DNA of 64,000 nt from Archangiaceae bacterium (GTDB lineage: Bacteria > Myxococcota > Myxococcia > Myxococcales > Myxococcaceae), in contig JAACJQ010000219.1 in assembly GCA_016879935.1 (NCBI GenBank), positions 24,296 to 88,295 on the forward strand. The letters run 5' to 3'. Below are positions 51,935 through 60,941 of this stretch, in pieces (the first letter of the stretch is position 1; every line of letters starts with the position of its first letter). A program made the position numbers and the translations under genes. The notes below the pieces were generated by a model. The model searched no databases, was not told the origin of the DNA, and worked only from the letters and a program-made list of their open reading frames with translations.

Positions 51935-51978
51935 CGGGGCCGCGAGTCAGTGGAACCAGTCCACCGGCTGCGGCCCCG
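51935..51978 (-). other. Stable hairpin between nosZ and the cytochrome genes
   Basis: The arms CGGGGCCGC and GCGGCCCCG are exact complements, with an internal pairing of GTGG with CCAC in the loop. It lies 20 bp after the nosZ stop and 82 bp before the next start. It may act as an attenuator or as a 3' stabiliser, giving nosZ more transcript than the downstream genes. Confidence 0.55.
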
Positions 51979-51997
51979 TTCACGGCTCACGTCGGCG

Positions 51998-54274
51998 TTA
52001 CTTGATCTTCTTCGCGCCCTTCTGCTCGAGGTACGTCTTCACGCGCAGCCCGATGTCGGCGGCCTTCACCTGGTACTGCCACCACTGGCCAGCCCACAGC
52101 GTCGCGTTCTGCCAGTCCTCCTTCTTGGCAGCCTCCTCCATCTTCTTCTTCGGCTCTTCGGCCGCCTTGAGCTGGTCGGTGGCGTCTTCGACGAGCGCGA
52201 CGGCGTCGGGGAATTCCTTGAAGTTGGTCGAGACGATCCACCCGACGACGCCATCGATGACCTTCTGCGTCTCGACGCACGTGTTGTACTGCTTGTCGTA
52301 GTCGGCCTTCGTGTACTCGGCCTTCGACGCAGCGGCGGTGGCAGCTTTGTAGCCCTTCGGCTTGACGAGGAAGTACCCCTGCATCTCGAGGTGCAGCGCC
52401 GAGCAGAACTCGGTGCAGTAGTAGGGGAACACGCCTTCACGCTCGGCCTTGAACTTCAGCGACACCGTCTTGCCCGGCTCGACCGAGGCGTGCACGTTCA
52501 TGGCGCTGATGGTGAACCCGTGCGTCTCGTCTTCGGCGCGCTCGAGGTTGGTGAGGTTGATGGTCACCTCGTCGCCCTTCTCGACCTCGATGATTTCAGG
52601 GGTGATGTGCGAACGAATGAGCGTGCCGAACACCTCGACCTTGCCGGGGTTGCGAACGATCTTCTCTTCGCCTGCGCGCACGGCGCCCGGGTGCTTCTCG
52701 TCGGTGCGGCTGTTGGTACCGACCTTGTAGCGGTTGCCGGGCTTGAGCGTGCCGGCGCTGATGGCGACGGCGTAGTGCGGCTCACCGAGCGGCAGCGGCA
52801 TGTCGTAGAGCAGCTGCATCTTGTCGCCGCTGATGTCGATGAGCTGGTGGTTCTGCGGGTGCAGCGGGCCCACCGGGTTGAAGCGGTCGATGGCCAGCTT
52901 GTTCAGCGCGACGAGGTAGCGGCCCTTCGGGTTGCGCGAGTCACCCTCCATCGTCATCAGGTGGCCGATGTTGTAGTGCACCGACAGCTTGTCGAGCACC
53001 TTGCCCTCGCAATAGTCCCACTTGGCGACCTGCGAATCGACGTACAGCGACGTGTAGCCGATGCAGGCCTTCGAGTCGTACTGGGTGTGCAGAGGCCCCA
53101 GGCCGAGCTCGACCTGTTTGTGGAGCGCGTCCTTCATGGCAATGATTGGAATGCCGTAGGCATCTTTGCCTTCGAACTTGCCCGCCTTGATGGCCTCCTG
53201 AATCTTCTCGAACGAGTACACCATGGTGTGCGTATCGAGCTTGCCCGACACGATGATGAACTTGCCGTCGGGCGTGACGTCGCAGCCGTGCGGGCTCTTC
53301 GGCTCGGGGATGAGGAAGAGGATGCCCTCCTTCACCGCCACGTCGATGGGAATCACGTTGTGGCCGTTGATCTTCTTCGCCTTGCCGGCCTTCACGAGCT
53401 CGGCGGCCTTCTTCCAGTTCGTCACGTGCAGGAAGTCGGTGTCTTTCGCCGAGCAGCCGGCCTCGAACGGTGGGCGGCCCGACTCGATGCCGCCGACGTA
53501 GCGCTCGGTGCAGAACGAGTTGGTGAAACCCCAACCATCGGAGTCGGCCTTGCCCGAGTCCGACAGGTCCTGGCTGTAGGGCGGCAGCTCGAACGAGAAC
53601 GACTCCTCGGGCAGCAGGCGGCCCTTGCTGCGGTCGAACTTCCAGTACGTGAGGCCACCGCGGTACTTGTCGTTGAACTGGTCGAGCGGCACGAAGCCGT
53701 TCTCGAGCGGCGCCGCGTACTGCGCCGCCTCCATCACGTACTCCGAGTTCGGGGTGACGAAGGCGCCACCGTGCTCGTTCTTGAAGATGGGGTTGGTGAC
53801 GATTTGCTTCGTCTCGAAGTCACGCAGGTCGATGACCGCGAGCCGCGGGTTCGACTTGTCGTTGATGAACAAGAATTGGCCGTCGTACTCGCCGTTCGTC
53901 TCGCTGATGGCAGGGTGATGCGTGTCACCCCAGGTGATGTCCTTGCCACCGATGGCGCCGCCCTTGAGCACGGCCTTCGACTCTTCGTCGAAGCCGTAGC
54001 CCTGCCATGGCTCGGGCGTGAACACGCCGATGTATTTCAGAATTCGCATCGAGGGGATGCCGTAGACGATGACCTGACCCGACTGGCCGCCCGAGCTGAA
54101 CGCGAGGAAGTCGTCTCGTTTGCCCGTGGGCACGTACGTCTTCGCCGCGGCCAACAGGTCCTGCTGGGTGAGCGCCCGCCGCTTCATGACGTCTTGCAGC
54201 GTCTCACCGCCCCACGCCGTCGCGGCACACACCGCGAGCGCTGCGGCAGCAAGCCGCGTCTTTCCAAACTGCAT
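51998..54274 (-). CDS. nosZ: Nitrous oxide reductase, clade II, with C-terminal extension
   Basis: 758 residues; start 54274 follows GGGAGG by 5 nt. The signal MQFGKTRLAAAALAVCAATAWG lacks twin arginines, so it is Sec-exported as in clade II. The CuZ propeller has DTHHPAISETNGEYDG and further histidine motifs (NEHGGAF, PHGCDVT). The CuA domain has CTEFCSALHLEM near residues 620-631. About 119 extra residues follow, rich in Lys, Glu and Ala with WQNATLWAGQWWQYQ. A RegA-like box lies 32 bp upstream, and a palindrome of the GTTTC-N6-GAAC type with a weak sigma54-like match lies near 54450-54478. Confidence 0.96.
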   Translation of the reverse strand: MQFGKTRLAAAALAVCAATAWGGETLQDVMKRRALTQQDLLAAAKTYVPTGKRDDFLAFSSGGQSGQVIVYGIPSMRILKYIGVFTPEPWQGYGFDEESKAVLKGGAIGGKDITWGDTHHPAISETNGEYDGQFLFINDKSNPRLAVIDLRDFETKQIVTNPIFKNEHGGAFVTPNSEYVMEAAQYAAPLENGFVPLDQFNDKYRGGLTYWKFDRSKGRLLPEESFSFELPPYSQDLSDSGKADSDGWGFTNSFCTERYVGGIESGRPPFEAGCSAKDTDFLHVTNWKKAAELVKAGKAKKINGHNVIPIDVAVKEGILFLIPEPKSPHGCDVTPDGKFIIVSGKLDTHTMVYSFEKIQEAIKAGKFEGKDAYGIPIIAMKDALHKQVELGLGPLHTQYDSKACIGYTSLYVDSQVAKWDYCEGKVLDKLSVHYNIGHLMTMEGDSRNPKGRYLVALNKLAIDRFNPVGPLHPQNHQLIDISGDKMQLLYDMPLPLGEPHYAVAISAGTLKPGNRYKVGTNSRTDEKHPGAVRAGEEKIVRNPGKVEVFGTLIRSHITPEIIEVEKGDEVTINLTNLERAEDETHGFTISAMNVHASVEPGKTVSLKFKAEREGVFPYYCTEFCSALHLEMQGYFLVKPKGYKAATAAASKAEYTKADYDKQYNTCVETQKVIDGVVGWIVSTNFKEFPDAVALVEDATDQLKAAEEPKKKMEEAAKKEDWQNATLWAGQWWQYQVKAADIGLRVKTYLEQKGAKKIK

Positions 54275-54305
54275 GTGACCTCCCTGGTCTCCGAAAGCCG
54301 CAGGG

Positions 54306-54322
54306 TGCGGCGATCTGTCGCA
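54306..54322. promoter_or_regulatory. RegA/ActR-box-like palindrome upstream of nosZ
   Basis: TGCGGCGATCTGTCGCA fits GNGRCR-N4-GNCGC flanked by T and A. It differs from the site upstream of regB at only four of 17 positions. It lies 32 bp before the nosZ ATG, close to where a promoter could be. RegA homologues are known to affect nos expression in other bacteria. Confidence 0.45.
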
Positions 54323-54463
54323 GCCCGTGTGCATTCGCCGTACCGCGGGCCACGTGTCCCATCGCGGGGTTGCGCGGACTCCTCACGTTTCGTGATGGAA
54401 CGCACGATTTGCTCGGCATCAAGCGGCCGGCGCAATTCTGCTCGGAATCAGCAACTTGGGTGC

Positions 54464-54478
54464 GTTTCAGTTCAGAAC
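54464..54478. promoter_or_regulatory. Palindromic site C, GTTTC-N6-GAAC
   Basis: GTTTCAGTTCAGAAC is nearly identical to site B read in the other direction. It lies 190 bp upstream of nosZ, between its start and the regulator gene. Just downstream (54450-54465) the minus strand reads ACGCACCCAAGTTGCT, a sigma54-like -24/-12 element in which the invariant GG is CG. Confidence 0.4.
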
Positions 54479-54507
54479 AGCGGCACGAAACACCGGCAAA
54501 CCACGCC

Positions 54508-55557
<1,050 letters not shown>

Positions 55558-55573
55558 GCCGCCGTTCTCTCAC

Positions 55574-55588
55574 GTTCCGGAACGAAAC
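55574..55588. promoter_or_regulatory. Palindromic site D, GTTC-N6-GAAAC
   Basis: GTTCCGGAACGAAAC has an inner perfect palindrome GTTCCGGAAC. It shares the GTTC-N6-GAAAC layout with site B. It lies 17-31 bp upstream of the activator ATG, so autoregulation is plausible. Confidence 0.4.
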
Positions 55589-55597
55589 GGTACGGTC

Positions 55598-56089
55598 TCA
55601 AGGCTGGGTGACGCCGAGCATCTGGAGCAGCGCTGCGATGTGCCCACGCACCGACGGACCGCGGCGGTAGGGAGCGAGCGTGAGCGGCGGGTGCTCGAGC
55701 ATCGCAGCCACGACGCGGGCGTCGACGGCCGCGGTGAACACCTCGTCACACGTCGACAGCAGGCCGCCCTCGGTCTCCTCCACGCGGTAGTGCGCGTCGA
55801 GCAGGTCTCTGAGGTTCTCGAGCCACTCGAGCTCGGGGCGTGGCACGCAGAGCGCAGCGATACCGGCATGGTCCTTCTTCAGGCCGTTTCGCCACAGCGG
55901 CGGCGCACGCGAGGCCGCCACCAGCGCGGGCATGACGACGCGCTCCTCGACGCTGACGTGCCAGAGCAGGTGGTGCCGAAAGGTGTCGAAGCGCTCGGCA
56001 TCGACCCCTGCCGAAATGAAACACGCCGACAACTCCGCGCGAAGCTCCTCGTGCTGCGCCCTCAAGAGGTCCGAGACCTTGCGGCTCAT
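55598..56089 (-). CDS. Hemerythrin-like protein
   Basis: 163 residues with the HHE pattern: LLRAQHEELRAEL, FDTFRHHLLWHVSVEERVVMPAL, LKKDHAGIAAL and LLDAHYRVEETEGGLL give His and Glu ligands for a di-iron centre. In this context it may sense or bind oxygen or NO. It lies between the sigma54 activator and the divergent regB gene and shares a RegA-like box with regB. A separate Ric-type protein is encoded at 40831. Confidence 0.88.
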   Translation of the reverse strand: MSRKVSDLLRAQHEELRAELSACFISAGVDAERFDTFRHHLLWHVSVEERVVMPALVAASRAPPLWRNGLKKDHAGIAALCVPRPELEWLENLRDLLDAHYRVEETEGGLLSTCDEVFTAAVDARVVAAMLEHPPLTLAPYRRGPSVRGHIAALLQMLGVTQP

Positions 56090-56125
56090 GGCGGCTCGCC
56101 GCTGCAGCGCCCATGCCTCGCGACG

Positions 56126-56142
56126 TGCGACAACGTGTCGCA
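56126..56142. promoter_or_regulatory. RegA/ActR-box-like palindrome between hemerythrin and regB
   Basis: TGCGACAACGTGTCGCA has perfect 7-bp arms (TGCGACA and TGTCGCA) around ACG and fits GNGRCR-N4-GNCGC. It lies 37 bp from the hemerythrin start and 64 bp from the regB start, so it could control both and allow RegA autoregulation. Confidence 0.5.
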
Positions 56143-56205
56143 GCGTTCTCGAAGCTCACGGCTTGACCGACGCGAAGTTCCCGACGAAGCGTGGGCGCGG
56201 CTGCC

Positions 56206-57450
56206 ATGACCGACCGTGCGCTCGACGTCTCGCTGCCGTGGCTCCGCTGGGTGAGGCGGGCGGTCTGGGCGTGTCAGCTCGCGCTGCTGCTCTGGGCCTC
56301 ACTGGGCCTGCGCATTCACCTGCAGGTCGTGTGGATTGGGGCGCTCATCGTCGTCGGCTTCGGGCTCGATGCGCTCGCCTGGGCGTGGCAGCGGCGCGGC
56401 GTCTCGGAGAACCAGCTGCTGGCCCTGATGCTGGCCGACGCAGCGCTGCACACGGGCGTGTTCGCGTTGAGCGGTGGGCCCTTCAACCCCTTCACGGCGC
56501 TGTACCTCGTGAACGTGGTGCTCGCTGCGGTGGTGCTGTCTCGCCCGCGCCAGTGGGTGCAGCTGGTCGCGTCGCTGCTCGGCTTCGCGTCGCTCTTCCT
56601 CGTCGACAAGGTGGCGCCGTCGACGTGGGAGCTGCCGAACCATCAAGAGCTCATGCGCCTCCACCTCACGGGCATGTGGGTGGCGTTCGTGGTGGCCGCG
56701 GGCTTCATCGTCTACTTCGTGCAGCGGGTGCTCGCGTCGCTCGAGGCGCGGGAGCAGCAGCTCGCCGAAGCGCGTCGGCAGGCAGGGCAGCACGAGAAGC
56801 TCGCGGCCCTCACCACGCTCGCCGCGGGCGCCGCACACGAGCTCGCCACGCCGCTGGGCACCATCGCCGTCGCCAGCCACGAGATGTCGCGGGCGCTCGA
56901 GAAGCTCGCGGTGCCCGACACGCTCAGAGACGACGCGCGCCTCGTGCGGGAGCAGGTCGAGCGCTGCCGCGTGATTCTGCAGAGCATGTCGGCGCGTTCG
57001 GGTGAGCTCGCGGGCGAGGCCGTCACCACCTTCCCCGTCTCCGTCTGGTTCACCGAGGCGACGAGCGCGCTGCGGCAGGTGGAGCGGGTGGTGCTCCCTG
57101 CGGCGCCGGGCCTCGACGTGACGGGCCCCCGGGCGGCGCTCGCCCAGGCGCTGCGCAACCTCGTGAAGAACGCGCTCGAGGCCTCGACGGAGCAGGTCGT
57201 GCTCGAGGCCGTCGAGTCGAACGGTACGCTCACGCTCTTCGTGAAAGACCACGGCCCCGGCATCGACGCGCAGGTCGTCAGCCGCCTCGGCGAGCCCTTC
57301 TTCACGACGAAGCCCGTCGGCAAAGGCATGGGTCTTGGCGTGTGTCTCGCGCGCACGCTCGCGCAGCAGCTCGGCGGCGCGCTCACGTTCGACTCACGGC
57401 CGGGCGTCGGCACGACGGTGGCCTTCTCGATTCCCCAGAGGTCTGCATGA
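56206..57450 (+). CDS. regB: RegB/PrrB/ActS-like redox sensor histidine kinase
   Basis: 414 residues. Six membrane segments are in the first 170 residues. SGGPFNPFTALYLVNVV is the conserved quinone-binding-type GGxxNPF motif of RegB. The H-box is ALTTLAAGAAHELATPLGTIAV, and NLVKNALEAS, KDHGPGIDAQ, GEPFFTTK and GKGMGLGVCLA are the N, G1, F and G2 boxes. ATG 56206 is chosen (a GTG at 56191 is possible). It overlaps regA in ATGA. The pair responds to quinone redox state in other bacteria. Confidence 0.94.
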   Translation: MTDRALDVSLPWLRWVRRAVWACQLALLLWASLGLRIHLQVVWIGALIVVGFGLDALAWAWQRRGVSENQLLALMLADAALHTGVFALSGGPFNPFTALYLVNVVLAAVVLSRPRQWVQLVASLLGFASLFLVDKVAPSTWELPNHQELMRLHLTGMWVAFVVAAGFIVYFVQRVLASLEAREQQLAEARRQAGQHEKLAALTTLAAGAAHELATPLGTIAVASHEMSRALEKLAVPDTLRDDARLVREQVERCRVILQSMSARSGELAGEAVTTFPVSVWFTEATSALRQVERVVLPAAPGLDVTGPRAALAQALRNLVKNALEASTEQVVLEAVESNGTLTLFVKDHGPGIDAQVVSRLGEPFFTTKPVGKGMGLGVCLARTLAQQLGGALTFDSRPGVGTTVAFSIPQRSA

Positions 57451-57974
57451 CGACCGAGGCGCCGTCTCTCATTCTCGTCGACGACGACGAGCCGTTTCGG
57501 CAACGGCTGGGGCGTGCGCTCGGCGACCGCGGGTTCTCGGTGACGACGTACGCATCGGTCGAAGAGACGCTCGCCGCACAGACCGAAGCACCCGAGTACG
57601 CCGTCATCGACCTGCGCATGGGTGGCGCGTCCGGGCTCGAGCTGCTCAAGGCGTTGCACGAGAAGGACCCGGGCACGCGCGCGGTGATGCTGACGGGCTA
57701 CGGCTCGATTCCCACGGCGGTCGAGGCGACGAAGCTGGGCGCGGTCGCGTACCTCAGCAAGCCGACCGACGCCGACGCGGTGGCGCAGGCGCTGCTGGGT
57801 ACGAATGCGCCAGCGTCCGTCGAAGAGACGCCGTCTCTGGCGCGCGCCGAGTGGGAGTACATTCACCGCGTGCTGGCCGATTGTCAGAACAACATCTCGG
57901 AAGCGGCACGACGGTTGGGGCTGCACCGCCGGTCGTTGCAGCGAAAGCTGCAGAAGCACCCGCCGACGAAGTGA
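57447..57974 (+). CDS. regA: RegA/PrrA/ActR-like response regulator
   Basis: 175 residues. The receiver has LILVDDDEPFRQRL, the phosphoacceptor Asp in YAVIDLRMGGASGLELL, Thr in MLTGYGSIPTAVEA and Lys in YLSKP. The C-terminal Fis-type HTH (HRVLADCQNNISEAARRLGLHRRSLQRKLQK) is the RegA signature. It directly activates or represses redox-responsive genes. Candidate boxes are at 37200, 54306 and 56126. Confidence 0.94.
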   Translation: MTTEAPSLILVDDDEPFRQRLGRALGDRGFSVTTYASVEETLAAQTEAPEYAVIDLRMGGASGLELLKALHEKDPGTRAVMLTGYGSIPTAVEATKLGAVAYLSKPTDADAVAQALLGTNAPASVEETPSLARAEWEYIHRVLADCQNNISEAARRLGLHRRSLQRKLQKHPPTK

Positions 57975-57983
57975 CCGAGCCCT

Positions 57984-58865
57984 TCAAGCCCGTTGGGTCA
58001 GGGCGACGAACCGGCGCGCTGCGGCCGAGGCGGGCCGTCGACTCCACACCTGATGAACGCGCAGCCGCAGCGGAAGCCAGGGCAGCGCCCGAAACGAAAC
58101 GCCCGACACACCCACGCGCTGGCTGCCTTCACCCACGATGGCCAGACCCAGGCCTGCGGCCACGAGGCTGAGCACCGACGACAGCTCCACCGCTTCGAGG
58201 CGAACGTCGGGCGTGAAGCCTGCGGCCTGGCACGCGGCGAGGAACGCCACTCGCGCAGCAGCCTGTGTCGTCGACGACAACCCGACGAAGGGCAGGCCGT
58301 CGAGGTGTCGTGGGCTCAACGCGCGAACGCGAGTGAGCGCGTGGCCACGAGGCAGCGCGAGCACGTACGGCGTCTCGTGGCGCAGGGCGGTCGCCAGGTG
58401 GTCGTCGGTCGGCGTGGCGTAGGTGTAGCCCACGTCGAGTTCCCCGCGGCGCAACCCGTCGATGATGGCCTGGCTGCGGAGCGCGCGAAGCTCGACCACC
58501 AGCTTCGGCGCCACCGCCGCGAGAGCCGTGAGGTCTGCCTGCACGACGCCGGCCTGCAGGGCGCCTTCGACACAGCCCAGCGTGAGCCGCCCCTCGACGC
58601 CCTGGCTCGCGCGTGCGGCGCTCTGCTCGAACTCGGCCGCCTGTGCGAGCAATGCCTCTGCGCGAACCAACAACGCAGCCCCGGCGTGGGTGAGCTTCAG
58701 CCGGCGGCGCTCGCGGCTGAAGAGCGCGACGCCCAGCTGCTCCTCGAGTTCACGAACCTGCCGGCTCAGCGGCGGCTGGGAAATCGCCAGGCGTTCGGCC
58801 GCGCGCCCCACGTGGCCCGCCTGTGCGACCGCGACGAAGTATCGAAGGTGTCGAAGCTCGACCAT
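57984..58865 (-). CDS. LysR-family regulator
   Basis: 293 residues. The N-terminal winged HTH is typical: LRHLRYFVAVAQAGHVGRAAERLAISQPPLSRQVRELEEQLG. ATG 58865 has GGAGG 4-5 nt upstream. The substrate-binding domain has DVGYTYATPTDD and ALPRGHALT. It is divergent from the DUF6506 gene at 58963 and probably controls it, with the 97-bp gap holding the operator. The inducer is unknown. Confidence 0.93.
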   Translation of the reverse strand: MVELRHLRYFVAVAQAGHVGRAAERLAISQPPLSRQVRELEEQLGVALFSRERRRLKLTHAGAALLVRAEALLAQAAEFEQSAARASQGVEGRLTLGCVEGALQAGVVQADLTALAAVAPKLVVELRALRSQAIIDGLRRGELDVGYTYATPTDDHLATALRHETPYVLALPRGHALTRVRALSPRHLDGLPFVGLSSTTQAAARVAFLAACQAAGFTPDVRLEAVELSSVLSLVAAGLGLAIVGEGSQRVGVSGVSFRALPWLPLRLRVHQVWSRRPASAAARRFVALTQRA

Positions 58866-58962
58866 CAGTCCTCCAGAGCATGAAGTCGGATCAAGACGGT
58901 ATTGGACGACGATGCCATCGCGCTCCGACGCTGTGCGCTCACCAACATCAGGAGTGTCTGAC

Positions 58963-59262
58963 ATGGCATTGCAACGATTTGGCTTCATCGTCTCTGGCGC
59001 CGGCCTGGACCCGGGGCACCACCGCTCCGTGATGAGCTCACCTTCGTTCACGATGATTGCAGTCGGCGTGTCGAACCCTGCGCAGGGTGCCGCCGTCGCC
59101 CAGGCGCTCGTCGAGGAGCACGGTGTGCAGCTCATCGAGTTGTGTGGAGGGTTTGGCACGGCCGACACACTGCGAGTGCAGGCTGCAGTCACGGTGCCCG
59201 TAGGAGTCGTGCGGTACGGGCCCGAGGTCATCGACGGCATGCATCGGCTGTTCGCGGAGTAG
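58963..59262 (+). CDS. DUF6506-type small protein
   Basis: 99 residues beginning MALQRFGFIVSGAGLDPGHHRSVMSS. LVEEHGVQLIELCGGFGTADTLRVQAAV is a compact GxG-containing segment. An AGGAG site precedes the ATG. It is divergent from a LysR regulator and may be co-transcribed with the radical SAM gene that starts 9 bp later. No function is known. Confidence 0.78.
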   Translation: MALQRFGFIVSGAGLDPGHHRSVMSSPSFTMIAVGVSNPAQGAAVAQALVEEHGVQLIELCGGFGTADTLRVQAAVTVPVGVVRYGPEVIDGMHRLFAE

Positions 59263-59271
59263 TCTCGAGCA

Positions 59272-60537
59272 GTGACCGACCTCGCGCACGTGGCCGCGCA
59301 GCGCCTGAGCCGCTACCAGCGCACGAGCTACGCCGTGTGGGAGCTGACGCTCGCGTGCAACCTCGCGTGTGGCCACTGCGGCAGCCGCGCGGGCAAGGCG
59401 CGGCCGAACGAGCTCTCGACTGCCGAAGCACTCGACCTCGTGAAGCAGCTCGCCGACGCGGGCATCACCGAAGTCACGCTCATCGGAGGCGAGGCCTACC
59501 TGCGTCGCGACTGGCTCGACATCGCTGCGGCCATCACGAAGGCCGGTCTGCTCTGCACGATGACGACAGGCGGGCTCGGGCTCTCACGCACCACCGTGCA
59601 GCGCATGCTCGACGCGGGCATCGCGCGCGCGTCGGTGAGCGTCGATGGGCTCGAAGCGGTGCACGACCGGCAGCGCGGCGTCACGGGCAGCTTCTCGGCG
59701 GCACTGAAGACGCTCGGGCACTTCAAGGCCGTCGGTCTTCCTTCGTCGGCGAACTCGCAGCTCAACCGCCTCTCGCTGCCGCAACTGCCGGCGCTGTACG
59801 ACGTGCTGCGCGAGGCAGGCATCACCTCGTGGCAGGTGGCGATGACGGTGCCGATGGGCAACGCGGTGGAGCAGCGAACGTGGTTGCTGCAGCCCGCGGA
59901 GTTCGACGCGGCCTTCTCGGTGCTCGCGCGCGTCGCCCGTCGCGCCCAGCGTGAAGGCATCAAGGTGATGGCTGGCAACAACGTCGGCTACTACGGCCCG
60001 CACGAGCGGCTCCTGCGTGGTCACGGGCGGCCGGGCGCGAACGTCTTCTGGCAGGGCTGCGGCGCCGGCATGGATGGACTGGGCATCGAGGCTGACGGAA
60101 CCATCAAGGGCTGTCCCTCGCTCCCCACCAGCGCGTACTCGGGCGGCTCGATTCGCGACGCGACGCTGAAGACGATTCTCGAGCGGCCGGCGCTGCGCTT
60201 CAACGAAGGCGCGGGGAGCGACGCGGGCGTGGCGCACCTCTGGGGCCGCTGCGGTCAATGCCAATACAAGACACTCTGTCGTGGCGGCTGCTCGTGGACC
60301 GCGCATGTCTTTTTTGGCCGCCGTGGAAACAATCCCTACTGCCATCACCGCGCGCTGACGCTGGCGAAAGAAGGGCTGCGTGAACGGGTCGTGCTCGAGA
60401 CGCCCGCCGCGGGGCAACCGTTCGACCATGGCGTGCTTCGCTCCATCGAGGAGCCGCTCGACGCACCCTGGCCAGCCGACGACACGCTTCACTTCACTCA
60501 GGCCGACTGGCCCGCAGGCTGGGAGCTCCATGCATGA
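59272..60537 (+). CDS. Radical SAM/SPASM-domain enzyme, candidate peptide maturase
   Basis: 421 residues from a GTG. WELTLACNLACGHCGSRAG has the CxxxCxxC motif at residues 29-36. EVTLIGGEAYLRRDW and RASVSVDGLEAVHD are core-barrel motifs. A SPASM region with further cysteines lies at residues 260-365 (QGCGAGMDGLGIEADGTIKGC, RCGQCQYKTLCRGGC, NPYCHHRAL), so auxiliary Fe-S clusters are expected. Such enzymes modify ribosomal peptides. The overlapping downstream gene carries four VYG(A/M)P repeats. No lasso, sactipeptide or PqqE assignment is made. Confidence 0.9.
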   Translation: MTDLAHVAAQRLSRYQRTSYAVWELTLACNLACGHCGSRAGKARPNELSTAEALDLVKQLADAGITEVTLIGGEAYLRRDWLDIAAAITKAGLLCTMTTGGLGLSRTTVQRMLDAGIARASVSVDGLEAVHDRQRGVTGSFSAALKTLGHFKAVGLPSSANSQLNRLSLPQLPALYDVLREAGITSWQVAMTVPMGNAVEQRTWLLQPAEFDAAFSVLARVARRAQREGIKVMAGNNVGYYGPHERLLRGHGRPGANVFWQGCGAGMDGLGIEADGTIKGCPSLPTSAYSGGSIRDATLKTILERPALRFNEGAGSDAGVAHLWGRCGQCQYKTLCRGGCSWTAHVFFGRRGNNPYCHHRALTLAKEGLRERVVLETPAAGQPFDHGVLRSIEEPLDAPWPADDTLHFTQADWPAGWELHA

Positions 60538-60938
60538 ATGACGACGACGAACCGAAGAAGCCGCTCCCGCGTGACCGGTGGGCCAACGAGGCCCAGCGCG
60601 CGAAGGAGGCGAAGCGCGTGAGCGAACTCCTCGACGCAGAGAGTGGCCAGTCGAGCGAGGCACCCGTGGACGACCCGTCGATGATGGAGGTCTACGGAGC
60701 CCCGCCACCCGAGGACCAGGACCTCGCGCCCGTCTACGGCGCGCCAGAAGACGACCAGCCGGCACGGCCCGTGGCGACCCGCGTGTATGGAATGCCCGCG
60801 CCCGTGTACGGAATGCCGGCGACGCGGCGGCCGGTCGCGGCTCTGACGCAGAAGTCAGGCGGCTCTCGGCTCGTGCTGTTCGTCGTGGGCGGGCTCGTCG
60901 CTGCCGCTGCGCTGCTCTGGTGGTTCACGCGTTCGTGA
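60534..60938 (+). CDS. Membrane-anchored VYGxP-repeat protein, candidate radical SAM substrate
   Basis: 134 residues; ATG 60534 overlaps the radical SAM stop (ATGA). A charged N-terminal half (DDDEPKKPLPRD) is followed by four VYG(A/M)P repeats at residues 53-57, 67-71, 84-88 and 91-95. A single transmembrane segment (LVLFVVGGLVAAAALLWWF) is near the C-terminus. Repeated aromatic motifs in an otherwise disordered region and coupling to a SPASM enzyme are the hallmarks of a RiPP precursor. It could instead be a structural membrane protein. Confidence 0.75.
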   Translation: MNDDDEPKKPLPRDRWANEAQRAKEAKRVSELLDAESGQSSEAPVDDPSMMEVYGAPPPEDQDLAPVYGAPEDDQPARPVATRVYGMPAPVYGMPATRRPVAALTQKSGGSRLVLFVVGGLVAAAALLWWFTRS

Positions 60939-60941
60939 GCT

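Noticed and set aside
54450..54465. Sigma54 promoter upstream of nosZ
   Set aside because: The minus strand ACGCACCCAAGTTGCT lacks the invariant GG at -24, so it is not called as a feature.
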